64,000 bases of DNA from JACMRP01 sp047302465 (GTDB lineage: Bacteria > Bdellovibrionota > Bdellovibrionia > Bdellovibrionales > Bdellovibrionaceae): positions 3,596,001 to 3,660,000 of the forward strand of contig NZ_CP178621.1 of the NCBI RefSeq assembly GCF_047302465.1, given 5' to 3'. Below the pieces are notes generated by a model. It was given only the letters and a program-made list of their open reading frames with translations. It was not told the DNA's origin and did no database searches. Made by a program: the position numbers and the translations under genes. Each line of letters opens with the position of its first letter. Position 1 is the stretch's first letter. Of the stretch, positions 1-9,700 are shown one piece after another.

Positions 1-9
1 ATTGGCCCG

Positions 10-1446
10 GTGGATTCACCACTGCCGGGACTTATCATTATCAAAGACAAAGAAACGGCATTGAAAGCCTTGGACACCATTGTTCGCCAAGGGGAAAGTG
101 CGCTTCAAGAAGAGGGCTCACACTTTGCGCGCTTTCAGGGAATCAAAAAAGAATACGAAGAGCTTCTGAAAAAAAATCCTTCGTTTGATCCATCTAGACC
201 GATTGCTCGTAACCCTGTGATGCGGACTCCGTTAGATCGAGAACATCGTGTTTTTGTCGACGAGCCGCTGGCTGCGCAGTTCATGGATCTATCGAATGCG
301 CTTTATATGTTCATGCTAAAATCCTTGGTACAAATTTATACGATTGAAAATCGTCCCAAGGCCGAGAAAAAAGAGCTTTTAGAAATAGCCTTTACCATAA
401 TGCATGCCATGGGCATTGTCGGAGAGACTCTCACCTATATGCCGGCTTCTCCGAGTAAACCTGGCGTCAATGCAGGAATGAGTTTTGCCATGAATCGTTT
501 TACGGCGTCTTTGTCTTCTAAGGGTGAGCTTCTGATTATGATTGAACGGCTTCAGCAATTCGAAGCCGTGTTTGAAAAACTTTTTAATGAGCTCAATGAG
601 CGGGAAAAACACAATCAAGATATCAGAGCGTGCCTTGACCAACTGAAAGTCGCTCGAGACCAAGTTCATGATGTGCTTATTCGTGCCCGCAAGCTGGCAG
701 AGCATAGTACTGCAACAGAAGAAGTCTCCTCAAGCACCGCAAGCTCTTTGGCAGAGGTTGCTAAGTCCAGCGATGCGGCCCCGATAGAAAGATCTGAGTC
801 TTCGGCCATTGCCGTTTCTTTTGAAACTAAAAAGTGCATCCATGCGCGCCACTGTGTAACACAGCTGCCAGGGGTTTTTATGGCGAACACTCCGGGCAAG
901 TGGATCTTTCCAGAAAAAGCGTATCCAGAAGAACTTGCGGCCGTGATCCGTCAGTGCCCTTCCGGAGCTTTGCTTTATAAAAGTAAAACTGCAAGCCTTC
1001 ACGACGAAGAAGCACCGGCCGTCAACGTCCTACGCCTTCGAGAAAACGGCCCTTACACTTTGCTGGCGGATTTACAAGTCGATGGTGAAAAAGCCGGCTA
1101 TCGCGCGACCCTATGCCGTTGCGGCAAATCTAATAACAAACCGTTTTGTGATAACGCCCATGTCGCTGCCAAATTTAAAGCCAGTGGTGAACCTGAAACC
1201 ATCGACGCCACCGAGTTAAAGAATCGTGGCGGCACCTTATCTATTCAACGCACTGAGAATGGCCCACTATCGCTTTCTGGAAACCTCGAACTTTGCACTG
1301 GCACTGGCCGAGTCGTGCTTAGAACGGAAAGTGTCTACCTTTGTCGTTGTGGCAATTCGAAATCAAAACCCATTTGCGATAACTCTCACATTGCTGCGGG
1401 ATTTAAAGATAGCACTAAAAAGACGCCGCCAGAATTGACTCTCTGA
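10..1446 (+). CDS. Ferritin-like / divergent ferredoxin / double CDGSH iron-sulphur protein
   Basis: The protein has 478 residues from a GTG at 10. The frame is open to the left edge, so the true start may lie outside the window. The N-terminal ~240 residues resemble the ferritin-like domain of VioB-type proteins, with SHFARFQGI and FDPSRPIARNPV stretches. A low-complexity Ser/Ala/Glu linker follows. Next comes a divergent 4Fe-4S segment with C276-x5-C282 and C316 in CPSGAL. Two CDGSH [2Fe-2S] domains close the protein, at CxC...C369/C371/C380 with H384 and at C445/C447/C456 with H460; both keep the 3Cys-1His ligand set. No signal peptide is seen, so it is probably cytosolic. A redox or iron-handling role follows from the domains, but the substrate is unknown. 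The iron-sulphur part is secure; the ferritin-like assignment is less so. Confidence 0.8.
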   Translation: MDSPLPGLIIIKDKETALKALDTIVRQGESALQEEGSHFARFQGIKKEYEELLKKNPSFDPSRPIARNPVMRTPLDREHRVFVDEPLAAQFMDLSNALYMFMLKSLVQIYTIENRPKAEKKELLEIAFTIMHAMGIVGETLTYMPASPSKPGVNAGMSFAMNRFTASLSSKGELLIMIERLQQFEAVFEKLFNELNEREKHNQDIRACLDQLKVARDQVHDVLIRARKLAEHSTATEEVSSSTASSLAEVAKSSDAAPIERSESSAIAVSFETKKCIHARHCVTQLPGVFMANTPGKWIFPEKAYPEELAAVIRQCPSGALLYKSKTASLHDEEAPAVNVLRLRENGPYTLLADLQVDGEKAGYRATLCRCGKSNNKPFCDNAHVAAKFKASGEPETIDATELKNRGGTLSIQRTENGPLSLSGNLELCTGTGRVVLRTESVYLCRCGNSKSKPICDNSHIAAGFKDSTKKTPPELTL

Positions 1447-1581
1447 GCCCTCTCTTTTTGAAAATCAACTGAATGTGTGGAACGAGTGGAAACACTAATT
1501 CCATTTCGTTTTGCACATCCTGAGTGCCGAGAGACCTTTTTGGTGTATGACGAAAGAGAGCTACACCAAAAGGGGGACCTT

Positions 1582-1830
1582 ATGAAAAAACTTTTCGCTA
1601 TGACTTTGATCGCTTTGAGCTTCACGACTTCAGCTTTTGCAGAAGAAACTCCAGTTTCAGAATTTCTTTTGAATTTGCAGCAAACTGCAGCTGCGACTTC
1701 GACGTCGAACTATTGCTGCCTTCATAAAAATGGCGGTACATATTGTGACATGGGCTATGAAGACAAATTCGGCGCTCCATGCAAGTGCTATATCGGCAAC
1801 AAAGGCTATCCAGGCCACGTTTGCCGCTAA
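1582..1830 (+). CDS. Small secreted cysteine-rich protein
   Basis: This 82-residue protein starts at ATG 1582, preceded by an AAGGGGGA ribosome-binding site. An in-frame start at 1477 lacks a site and would bury the signal peptide. Residues 1-20 (MKKLFAMTLIALSFTTSAFA) form a clear signal peptide with an AFA cleavage site. The mature ~62 residues contain six cysteines near the C-terminus (CC...C...C.C...C), consistent with three disulphides in a small periplasmic or secreted domain. I recognise no family and infer no function beyond export. Confidence 0.75.
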   Translation: MKKLFAMTLIALSFTTSAFAEETPVSEFLLNLQQTAAATSTSNYCCLHKNGGTYCDMGYEDKFGAPCKCYIGNKGYPGHVCR

Positions 1831-1992
1831 AGATCTTTTTTCGAACAAGGGTTGCTCATAAAAGCGGCCCTTAAAATAGGGTCCAACTAAATTTAAGCCA
1901 TTCCTTGCTCGATTACACCAAGCTTCACGATTTTTGATTGCCATCATAAAAGAGCCATATGATAAAAATCTAAACCATTGAAGGAGCACTGA

Positions 1993-2553
1993 ATGAAATC
2001 AGCTTGGAAGAGCATATTGCTTAGCACACTGTTATTGGCATCAATCACGGCAAAAGCAGAGACTCAAGCAATCTCGTCGTCTATCGCCGATCCTTCTTTC
2101 AAAAAATGGTCTGTTGAAGGTCTCTTCAATACGATTTCAAATTCCACTACTTCGACTTTTGGTCCTTCGATTATGTATGCGTTTAGCCCACGCAACCAAG
2201 TAGGTTTTCGCTTCTTAGCTCCGACAGGAAATTCAAACTCTACCGGAACAGCCTCTGCGGTCCTACTTTACCGTCATAACTTCAGTGAAGCTAAAACAAG
2301 TCTTTTTGGTGAGCTTTCAATCGCGCAGAACTTTTACTATTCAGAGAACACGTACTATCGAAACGCGCTGATGGGAGGTTCTTACGGAACTAACATTGGT
2401 ATCATCCATCACATTACCTCAGACATTGCCTTTGGCGGAATTGCTGGTGGCGAATGGGCCGAAACTTATATCAGCAACAAAGACTATTACAATCGAGGCG
2501 GAGAGTTTAATGTCTACGCTCGTCTTGGTGTTTTTGGCGCCATCGCTTTTTAA
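1993..2553 (+). CDS. Outer-membrane beta-barrel-like protein
   Basis: The protein has 186 residues, a good AAGGAG site 8 nt before ATG 1993, and a signal peptide ending KAEA/KAET near residue 22. The mature part alternates short amphipathic strands with Ser/Thr/Asn-rich turns (SIMYAFSPRNQVGFRFL, AVLLYRHNFSEAKTSLFGELSIA). It ends in phenylalanine (GVFGAIAF), the usual C-terminal signal for BAM insertion. The length suits an 8-stranded barrel. A structural or porin-like outer-membrane role is inferred; no specific family is recognised. Confidence 0.7.
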   Translation: MKSAWKSILLSTLLLASITAKAETQAISSSIADPSFKKWSVEGLFNTISNSTTSTFGPSIMYAFSPRNQVGFRFLAPTGNSNSTGTASAVLLYRHNFSEAKTSLFGELSIAQNFYYSENTYYRNALMGGSYGTNIGIIHHITSDIAFGGIAGGEWAETYISNKDYYNRGGEFNVYARLGVFGAIAF

Positions 2554-2625
2554 TTATTATTCGAACCAATCGATATTCAGGTAGCGGATTGCTTCACTTT
2601 TGGAAGGTCCGCTGATCTTGGTGGT

Positions 2626-3663
2626 CTACTCAGGTAACTGCGGGAACTCGTTGTACTGGCCGTATTTCTGCACTTGAGATTTTATCCATGCAGAGCAGGT
2701 TTCAATATTGCCGCGGTTAAATGTGATCTCTGCAAAGGGATAGTACTTTTGTGTACCTATCGGTTCGTCATACTCTAACTTTTTTTGCGGTCCTGATGGC
2801 GACGTATAGTCTACAAAGCTGATCGAGGCCAAAGCCGTCCCATAAGACAATGTAAACTTGATCTCTGAACGACCAATTCTTTTTAAGCGCTTCTCGACCT
2901 GAGAGCACTGACTTGCAATATATTTCTCATCGCCACTCGCTGACACATTTCCAAATGTCACTTTTTCAGCGATAAAATCGAGCCCAGGTCTTAGCAGCTC
3001 GATATTACCGTCTTGACGAAGACGTGCCGGAGCCCAAGAGATTCCTGACACGTTGGCAAGACCATCACGACCACGAATTTTCAATTCTGGAGAGAATACA
3101 TATCCCACAAGCGCACGGACCGGGATGCTCACCTGCTCTTCAATACCCGGAGTGACTTCGACAGTCTCACTATACGCATAGAAAATTTCGTGAATCACCA
3201 AAGCCACTTTATTCACAGAATCCAAACGATCCCAGTATTTTTTGTTCAAACGAATGGTGAAATCCAAGCGATTTGCCAACTGCACTTGTTTGTAGGGGCT
3301 TACGATGGGACTAGCCTCTGGAATCTCGACAAGTTCTTGATCCAACACTCGCCACATGTACATACTAATTCCGGCAGCCAGTCTATCTGCGACCACTGGC
3401 GAATAGGTACGAATCTCAGACAGCTTCTTTGCCAACATCTCGGTTTCGACCGCATTCAAAATAGAAAGACCCTGAAGAGCCTTTGCATAGGAAGGATGAG
3501 ATTTCAGACTGTAATCAATCTCGGGCGCTAGAACCCCAACTTCATACAAATCCAAAAGGTAAGGTTTATCGTTAATCAAAACTCCGCGACCGCCGTTACC
3601 AACGTCACGAATACCCGCCTGTGCCAATGAAGAGACAAAGAGAAGTGCTAAAATGATTTTCAT
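2626..3663 (-). CDS. Secreted protein of a VIHE..Y family (paralogue of the protein at 22710-23372)
   Basis: The protein has 345 residues, with a signal peptide ending in LAQA (residues 1-16). The mature start (VGNGGRGVLIN...LLDLYEVG) and a central block (WDRLDSVNKVALVIHEIFYAYSE, then VRALVGYVFSPE) align by eye with the secreted protein at 22710-23372. Both share NGG, DLYE, a hydrophobic-IHE-x2-Y segment and a VR...FS block. IHE..Y resembles the first half of a zinc-peptidase helix but has no second His, so catalysis is not established. It is convergent with the barrel gene on its left. No ribosome-binding site is obvious before ATG 3663. Confidence 0.7.
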   Translation of the reverse strand: MKIILALLFVSSLAQAGIRDVGNGGRGVLINDKPYLLDLYEVGVLAPEIDYSLKSHPSYAKALQGLSILNAVETEMLAKKLSEIRTYSPVVADRLAAGISMYMWRVLDQELVEIPEASPIVSPYKQVQLANRLDFTIRLNKKYWDRLDSVNKVALVIHEIFYAYSETVEVTPGIEEQVSIPVRALVGYVFSPELKIRGRDGLANVSGISWAPARLRQDGNIELLRPGLDFIAEKVTFGNVSASGDEKYIASQCSQVEKRLKRIGRSEIKFTLSYGTALASISFVDYTSPSGPQKKLEYDEPIGTQKYYPFAEITFNRGNIETCSAWIKSQVQKYGQYNEFPQLPE

Positions 3664-3773
3664 ATATTTGTTAGAGCACAGGCGTTTTGAGATCTCAATC
3701 GCTGAAAGACGGTCGTGTTCGGAACTTTGCTAAAATGTTCGGTTTTGACGCCTCGCAAACCCTGGAGAGGTAT

Positions 3774-4373
3774 TTAAGCCGTGAGTGGCGGGCGCATCCG
3801 CTTCTTCCCGCCTGGGAATAGGGTCATTTGGAAGAACTCTCCAACTCCGTGCACACCTTTTAAAAGTGGCTCTGCGTGAAAGCGAAACGGTATTTCGCCA
3901 ACGGGTGTTGCCCATAGCACTTCGAAGTCCGCTTTTTCACCCTTGGCTTTAATGAGCACCGCCGGATGATTTTCTTTGTCGATACGTTCGCCATTTACAA
4001 TCACAGGCTTAAACGGCAGCCCTTGTTCAGAATCCACAGTTCTTCCCACAAGGCATTCACCCAAAATCTCGCGCGCAGTGCTATTTGCATAAACGATCGC
4101 TGTTGATTCTCGATGTGTAATCACAACTGGTAAAGGTGTGCTTTCGGTCTCTTTCTCTAAAATGGTATGCAGTGCTTGTTGCTTCCAAAGCTCAACAAAC
4201 CCTTGATCAGCTTCGTCGGCGCAATGTTTTTTGGGTTTTGGCAAGAACGCCGAAGTCAGCGGCAAAAGAATCAGAGGCAACAACAAGCCCCCGCCCCAGA
4301 CTAAGAGGAACGAGAAAATCAAAGATGTAAATGCAAAAAGAGCTGCCATAAAAAGTGTTTTCATATTTTCCAT
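3774..4373 (-). CDS. PAS-like domain membrane protein
   Basis: The protein has 199 residues. I chose ATG 4373 (MENMKTLFM) because GAAGGA lies 7 nt upstream; a frame extension to 4478 is not needed. Two hydrophobic segments span about residues 7-25 and 27-44. A cytosolic segment follows that reads like a PAS core (VVITHRESTAIVYANSTARE, ILGECLVGRTV). No kinase, GGDEF or other output domain is attached. The gene is divergent from a LysR-type regulator 112 bp away, the usual arrangement for a LysR target. A sensory role is inferred. Confidence 0.65.
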   Translation of the reverse strand: MENMKTLFMAALFAFTSLIFSFLLVWGGGLLLPLILLPLTSAFLPKPKKHCADEADQGFVELWKQQALHTILEKETESTPLPVVITHRESTAIVYANSTAREILGECLVGRTVDSEQGLPFKPVIVNGERIDKENHPAVLIKAKGEKADFEVLWATPVGEIPFRFHAEPLLKGVHGVGEFFQMTLFPGGKKRMRPPLTA

Positions 4374-4485
4374 TTTAAAATCCTTCTCGAAATGGTTTTT
4401 TACTGTCTTAAGGTAACCGGTCTTTTTATAGTTTATTAGATAGTAAAAACTGGAATTATATTTCAATGAGTTGTACAATTCCCAA
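4374..4485. promoter_or_regulatory. Divergent promoter region between LysR regulator and PAS gene
   Basis: The 112-bp AT-rich intergenic region lies between two divergent starts. It contains the perfect 8-bp palindrome TTGTACAA at 4471-4478, directly before the LysR start. LysR proteins commonly bind such divergent regions and regulate both genes. The palindrome as operator is inference. I see no convincing -35/-10 pair. Confidence 0.35.
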
Positions 4486-5385
4486 ATGGATTTAAACGAA
4501 GTCGCCGTATTTATTAAAGTTATTCAAGAAGGAAGCTTCTCTCAGGCTGCAAAAAAACTGGGAATGCCGAACTCTACTGTTAGCCACAAAGTTTCCTCTT
4601 TGGAAAAACGTCTGGGCGCAACTTTGATTCAAAGAACCACCCGAAAACTTTTAGTAACTCCGGCTGGCCAAGCTTATTTCAAACGCTGCATGCAAGGCCT
4701 TGAAGAAATCGAAGCTGCCGAGAGTGAACTTTTAATTTCTAAAGGTGAGCCCCAGGGACTTCTACGTATTACAGGGCCTGTGGAGTTAGGCAGTACAATT
4801 CTGCCCGAGATCATCAGTCAATACACGACTAAGTATCCTAAAGTGCGAACGGAAGTGATTCTGACTGAAAGATACGTCGATCTTTTATCTGAAGGTGTGG
4901 ATCTGGCAATTCGCGCAGGCGAACTGAAAGACTCTTCTTTGATTGCAAAGAAGATCGGTTCTGTGTGTTTTGTTCTGGTGGCGTCTCCGAAATACTTAAA
5001 GGTGCGCGGAAGCCCTTCCCATCCTCGAGAGCTTCGTCAGCACCGCTGTTTACAGCACACACCCATGGGTATCGAAGAATGGAAACTGACCAGCACTAAA
5101 GGGGCTTTTAATGTGCCTCTGCCAGGACAGATCATTTCTAACGACCTTAAGATGATTAAACTAATGGCCCTTCGCGGAGATGGCATTGCTCTACTGCCCA
5201 ACCATATTTGCTACTCGGAGGTCGCTAATGGCAAGCTCGTCCGGATCCTGCCTGAGTGGCATACCAATAACAATCCGATCCATTTCGTCTATCCTTCGCA
5301 GCGTTTTGTAACGCCGAAGTTAAGTTTTTTCATGGATATGGCCATGGGAAGTTTGAAAAAACTCTTCGAGAACTTCGACTTCTAA
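4486..5385 (+). CDS. LysR-family transcriptional regulator
   Basis: The protein has 299 residues from ATG 4486 (MDLNEVAVFIKV); a TTG 15 nt upstream is less likely. The N-terminal ~60 residues are a typical LysR winged helix-turn-helix (GSFSQAAKKLGMPNSTVSHKVSSLEKRLGATLIQRTTR). The rest is the periplasmic-binding-protein-like effector domain (DLAIRAGELKDSSLIAKKIG). Length and architecture are normal for the AaeR/CrgA-type group. The divergent PAS gene is the obvious candidate target. The effector is unknown. Confidence 0.93.
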   Translation: MDLNEVAVFIKVIQEGSFSQAAKKLGMPNSTVSHKVSSLEKRLGATLIQRTTRKLLVTPAGQAYFKRCMQGLEEIEAAESELLISKGEPQGLLRITGPVELGSTILPEIISQYTTKYPKVRTEVILTERYVDLLSEGVDLAIRAGELKDSSLIAKKIGSVCFVLVASPKYLKVRGSPSHPRELRQHRCLQHTPMGIEEWKLTSTKGAFNVPLPGQIISNDLKMIKLMALRGDGIALLPNHICYSEVANGKLVRILPEWHTNNNPIHFVYPSQRFVTPKLSFFMDMAMGSLKKLFENFDF

Positions 5386-5580
5386 ACGAGCCAAAACCAC
5401 TCCTAAAGCTCTATATCCTTAGTCAGGAATTCCCTTCGCATTATATGCGGTTAGAGGGACTCAAGCCTTTTTACACGGTAAAGGTGTCAGAATTTTAACA
5501 TCTATTTATTTTCCATGAAGCCCTTTATGTTTCACCCATCGAAAAACCAAACAACAAAAGTGAAACATGGAGATTGTTTT

Positions 5581-6591
5581 ATGAAAAACTACTTAGCAAC
5601 CCTGCCTCTAGTATTGAGCCTTGTGGCTTGTTCGTCTAAAAACTCTGACAGCCCTAAAGACCAGGGCACTACTTTGCCGTCCACAGTTGGCTTTCAAAAA
5701 CCAGCGCTCGGCCCTCAATTAACTGCAGATCAAATCGCAGAGATTAAAGACACATTCCGCGGAAAGCCGATGATGACTTTGCCTCCTGGTGATTTGGTAT
5801 TCCCAGATAAGAATGCAGACCCTGCAGACACTCGTCGTAAGGAACAAGCGTTAGCAGCACAAGATCCTAATGCATATGCACTGATGTTGGATGTAAGACA
5901 AAACTGCGCAAAAGGACATCCTTCACTTAAGATCGATGCGACTTTCCCAACAGAGAACACCAATAATGAAAATGCATTTGATATCCTTCAAAAAGGCGAT
6001 CATCTTTCTTTCAAAGGCAGCGGTGCTCTTGTGGGTAACAGCAATTGTCCTTTAGATCTAGGTGGTGGCATGAGTGCCGAAGCCGAAGTTAAAGACATTG
6101 ATCGCGAAGCTCGTGCTGGTACAGCTTCAGCGGGTCTTGGTGGTAAGTTGAAGTTTGTGATGAAAGATCCAAAATACGCAAGTCTTTTGAATGCACGCGG
6201 AATCATTGTTGATACAAACTTGTCAGGCTTGGTTGTACATCGCGAAGTTGAAGGCAGCAGCAAAGACAAAGCGTTGATCACTTACAACTTAAGCGGCAGT
6301 TATTTGTCTTTGAAGAAAGATATTCCGTACAATATCAGCTTCAAAGTTTTGGCTGATAACAGCGACTCTGAAAATCAGAAGGGTGAAATGACTTTCACAG
6401 CAACTTTGAAATATCCAAAATTCACTGCAACGCTTGTTGGATATGGCATTCAAAGCAATGGACAAACGACGAGTATGGAATTGTACCTGAATGGACGCGC
6501 GATTTCTCCAGAAGAGATTCAGACCATTTTCGGAGACCGTGTCCCGGGTCAAGAGCCACACAATAAAATTTCCGAGGCGCTTTTAAACTAA
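5581..6591 (+). CDS. Putative lipoprotein, unrecognised
   Basis: The protein has 336 residues from ATG 5581, with GGAG about 8 nt upstream; an in-frame ATG at 5515 would precede the signal peptide. The lipobox is LSLVAC (Cys about residue 17), followed by a Ser/Asp-rich linker. The mature protein is rich in beta-strand-like segments and has two internal cysteines (QNCAKGHP, SNCPLDLGGG). I recognise no family. Lipidation is well supported; function is unknown. Confidence 0.75.
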   Translation: MKNYLATLPLVLSLVACSSKNSDSPKDQGTTLPSTVGFQKPALGPQLTADQIAEIKDTFRGKPMMTLPPGDLVFPDKNADPADTRRKEQALAAQDPNAYALMLDVRQNCAKGHPSLKIDATFPTENTNNENAFDILQKGDHLSFKGSGALVGNSNCPLDLGGGMSAEAEVKDIDREARAGTASAGLGGKLKFVMKDPKYASLLNARGIIVDTNLSGLVVHREVEGSSKDKALITYNLSGSYLSLKKDIPYNISFKVLADNSDSENQKGEMTFTATLKYPKFTATLVGYGIQSNGQTTSMELYLNGRAISPEEIQTIFGDRVPGQEPHNKISEALLN

Positions 6592-6617
6592 GACACATGT
6601 GATATATCTAATATAGT

Positions 6618-6653
6618 GATGACGTTCCCTTGCCTTATATTGGGAACGTCATC
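6618..6653 (+). terminator. Strong hairpin after the lipoprotein gene
   Basis: A perfect 12-bp inverted repeat, GATGACGTTCCC (6618-6629) and GGGAACGTCATC (6642-6653), has a 12-nt loop and lies 27 nt after the stop codon. No uridine run follows. It is terminator-like or transcript-stabilising, not a textbook Rho-independent site. Confidence 0.5.
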
Positions 6654-6761
6654 TCTGTCGTGTTGATTTTCACGCCTTCTAGCTTGTTCCATGCGTACAT
6701 GAGCGGAAATAAATATTTCTGTCCGCGCTCCGAAACAAGGCATATTTCACTTCCCAGTACT

Positions 6762-6788
6762 TTAACAAATTCGAATCTTTACCGATCT
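6762..6788 (+). promoter_or_regulatory. Possible sigma28-like promoter of the fibre operon
   Basis: TTAA, a 15-nt spacer and ACCGATCT partly match the FliA-type pattern TAAA-N15-GCCGATAA (8 of 12 positions). Transcription would start near 6797, which would favour the fibre start at ATG 6832 over 6796. The match is weak and could be chance. Confidence 0.2.
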
Positions 6789-6795
6789 TTAACTC

Positions 6796-9700
6796 ATGCT
6801 CGGTAAAAGTGGTTATGTTTTTTTCACAAAGATGTCTGCAGAGTCCTCAAAAGGGACTCGTGCTTTGGCTTTCGTAGCAATGCTCTTTTTTGCTCTTCTT
6901 CCTCAACAAACAAAAGCTCTTTCAGGCATCACTTACACTGGTCGCATTCTTGACTCGAACAACGAACCTGTTTCCGCAAGCCAAGTTGTTTTCACGTCTT
7001 CTATTTATGACTCTTCTGGAAAATGTGTTCTGTATCAGGAACAGCGCGAGTTGGATCTCTCTCAAGCTTCGGGAACATTCTCTTTTGAAATCGGCTCTAA
7101 TACTGGCGGCACGATTTTAAGTTCGGGCTTTAATGGCGGTCCGACTGGTCCACAAAATCTAACGGATGTTTTTAACAACGAAAAAACTTTTACAGGTCTT
7201 GGCGTTGCGAATGGTTGTACAAATACATTAACTCCTCCGACAGACCCTACTGAGGGACGTCTGTTGGCCGTGACCTTTAAAGTTGGTGCGACTGGTTCAA
7301 TTCAGAGTTTGCCGTGGTTAAGAATTGCGCCTGTACCTTCAGCTCTGCAAGCTTACTCGGTAAACGGTTACGGCACTGGAGCTCTCTTAAAAGTAAACAC
7401 GTCTGTCGATCAAACGGCGAATACTAACAACGCCCTTTCACAGACTCAGTATGATGAGTTCTGGAGATTGATAAAGAATCCTCTTGCTGCTTACTTGCCG
7501 ACATCAGGTGATGTGACAATCGTTTCTGGCAACAACAAAGTGACTGCTCTTATGGGGCAAGCTTTGCCAGCCGGCCCTGCCACTAATGGACAAATTTTAG
7601 TTTCAAACGGAACTACTTGGACTTTGCAATCCATGACAGCAGGTTCTGTTACGAGTGTCGGCGCAACAGCTCCCCTTTCTAGCACAGGTGGTACGACACC
7701 TTCCATTTCTATTCCAAAATCAGATTCTGTAACCGATGGTTATTTAGATAACGCTGACTTTGCAGTTTTTAGTGCAAAACAATCCACAACTCTTGCTGAT
7801 GGCAATATTTGGATTGGTAACTCCTCGAATACAGCACAAGCACGTGCGGTGACAGGTGATGCTACTCTCTCTAACGCAGGAGTTCTCACTTTATCGACAA
7901 CGATTGTTGCTGGCACCATTGGCTCTAGTGGCTATGTCCCAGTTTTAACTTACGATGCAAAAGGACGTTTGACGTCTGTTAGCTCTGCGGCTGTGAATGA
8001 CTCTTCGAAATTGCCACTTGCTGGCGGTTCTATGAGTGGTGATATCAATATGGGTGGTCATGATTTGACCAACGTTGGTAATATTTCAATGGCTGCAAAT
8101 AAGTACTTCTCTCTTTCTGCAAATAGCACAAACGGCTCAGTGGCTGGTCAAATCTGGTATGACACTGGAACTATCAAGTACTTTGATGGCGCAACAGTAA
8201 AATCACTCGGTGTTGCTGGCGCAGGTATTACTAATATCAATGGACTGACTTCAGGCACACAAAGCTTTGCAATTGGAACTGCTGGTAATGCGCCTTCATT
8301 TAACTCGGTGACTGATACGCATACACTCAATATCCCAATGGCGAATGCTTCTGGCACTGTGACTGCGGGTCTTATCAGCAATGCGGATTATGTCGCATTG
8401 ATGGCAAAACAATCAAATTCACTTGCTGATTCAAGCATCTGGATTGGTAATGCCTCAGGCGCCGCTCAAGCTCGTGTCATGAGCGGTGACGCTACAATTT
8501 CTAACACAGGTGTTTTGACTGTTGATAAAACGCAAACAGCTCAGGCTAGTAAGATTTTGCAATTGGATTCAAATTCCGTTGCTACTTCTAAAGGTTTGGA
8601 TGTTAACGGCTCAGCAAGTGGTAATGTTTCTATCCGTGGCCAAGCTGCTGCTGGGACTTACACTTTAGTTCTTCCTAACTCTGCAGGTACTGCAAATCAG
8701 TTCTTGCAAACAGACGGCGCAGGAAATCTTTCTTGGAATGCTCAATCTGCTCTTTTGCCTAGCTTGAATGCTGGTTTAATGTGGGTTGGGAATGCGTCTA
8801 ACGTTCCAGAAGCTCGCGCACTTTCTGGTGACGTGTTCTCTGTATCTAATGCGGGTTCTGTCACTGTTGTTAAGACAACAACTGGGGAATCTAATAAGTT
8901 ATTGGCCCTAGATGGTTCTGGTGTTGCTAACGTTAAAGGTTTGGATATTCAAACTGGTGCTGGTAAAGCAACCATTCAAACTTCAGGTGCTTTCACAAAC
9001 TACGTTTTAACTTTACCTTCTGATGATGGTAATGCGAACCAAGTTCTTAAAACTGATGGCGCTGGTATCCTTTCTTGGATGTCGGTACTGACTGGCGTAA
9101 CAAATACAGCTGACTTGGCAGATAGCAAGATCTGGGTTGGTAATGCTTCTGGTAAAGCGGTTGAAGTTACTATGTCAGGTGATGCTTCGATTTCGAATAC
9201 AGGCGCACTGACTCTTTCTTCTACGATCACAGCCGGTGGCCCGGTAGGTGCTTCAGGTTACGTGCCAGTTATCACTTACGATGCCAAAGGTCGCTTGACG
9301 GCAGTAACTTCAGCTTTGGTTAATGATACTTCGAAGTTGCCTTTAGCTGGCGGCACGATGAGTGGCGCTATCAACATGGGCGCACAAGACTTGAATAACG
9401 TTGGCAACATCAATATGGCTGCCAACAAGTATTTCGGCCTTTCAGCTAATAGCACAAACGGCACCGTTGCCGGTCAACTTTGGTATGACGCTGGCACTAT
9501 TAAGTACTTCGATGGTTCTACTGTTAAATCATTAGGTGTTGCTGGTGCTGGTATTACATCTCTTAATGGTTTGACGTCTGGCTCTCAGACATTTGCGATT
9601 GGCACTTCAGGTAATGCGCCATCATTTAACTCTGTGACTGATACCCACACGTTGAACATTCCAATGGCGAACGCGTCTGGAACTGTCACTGCGGGTCTTA

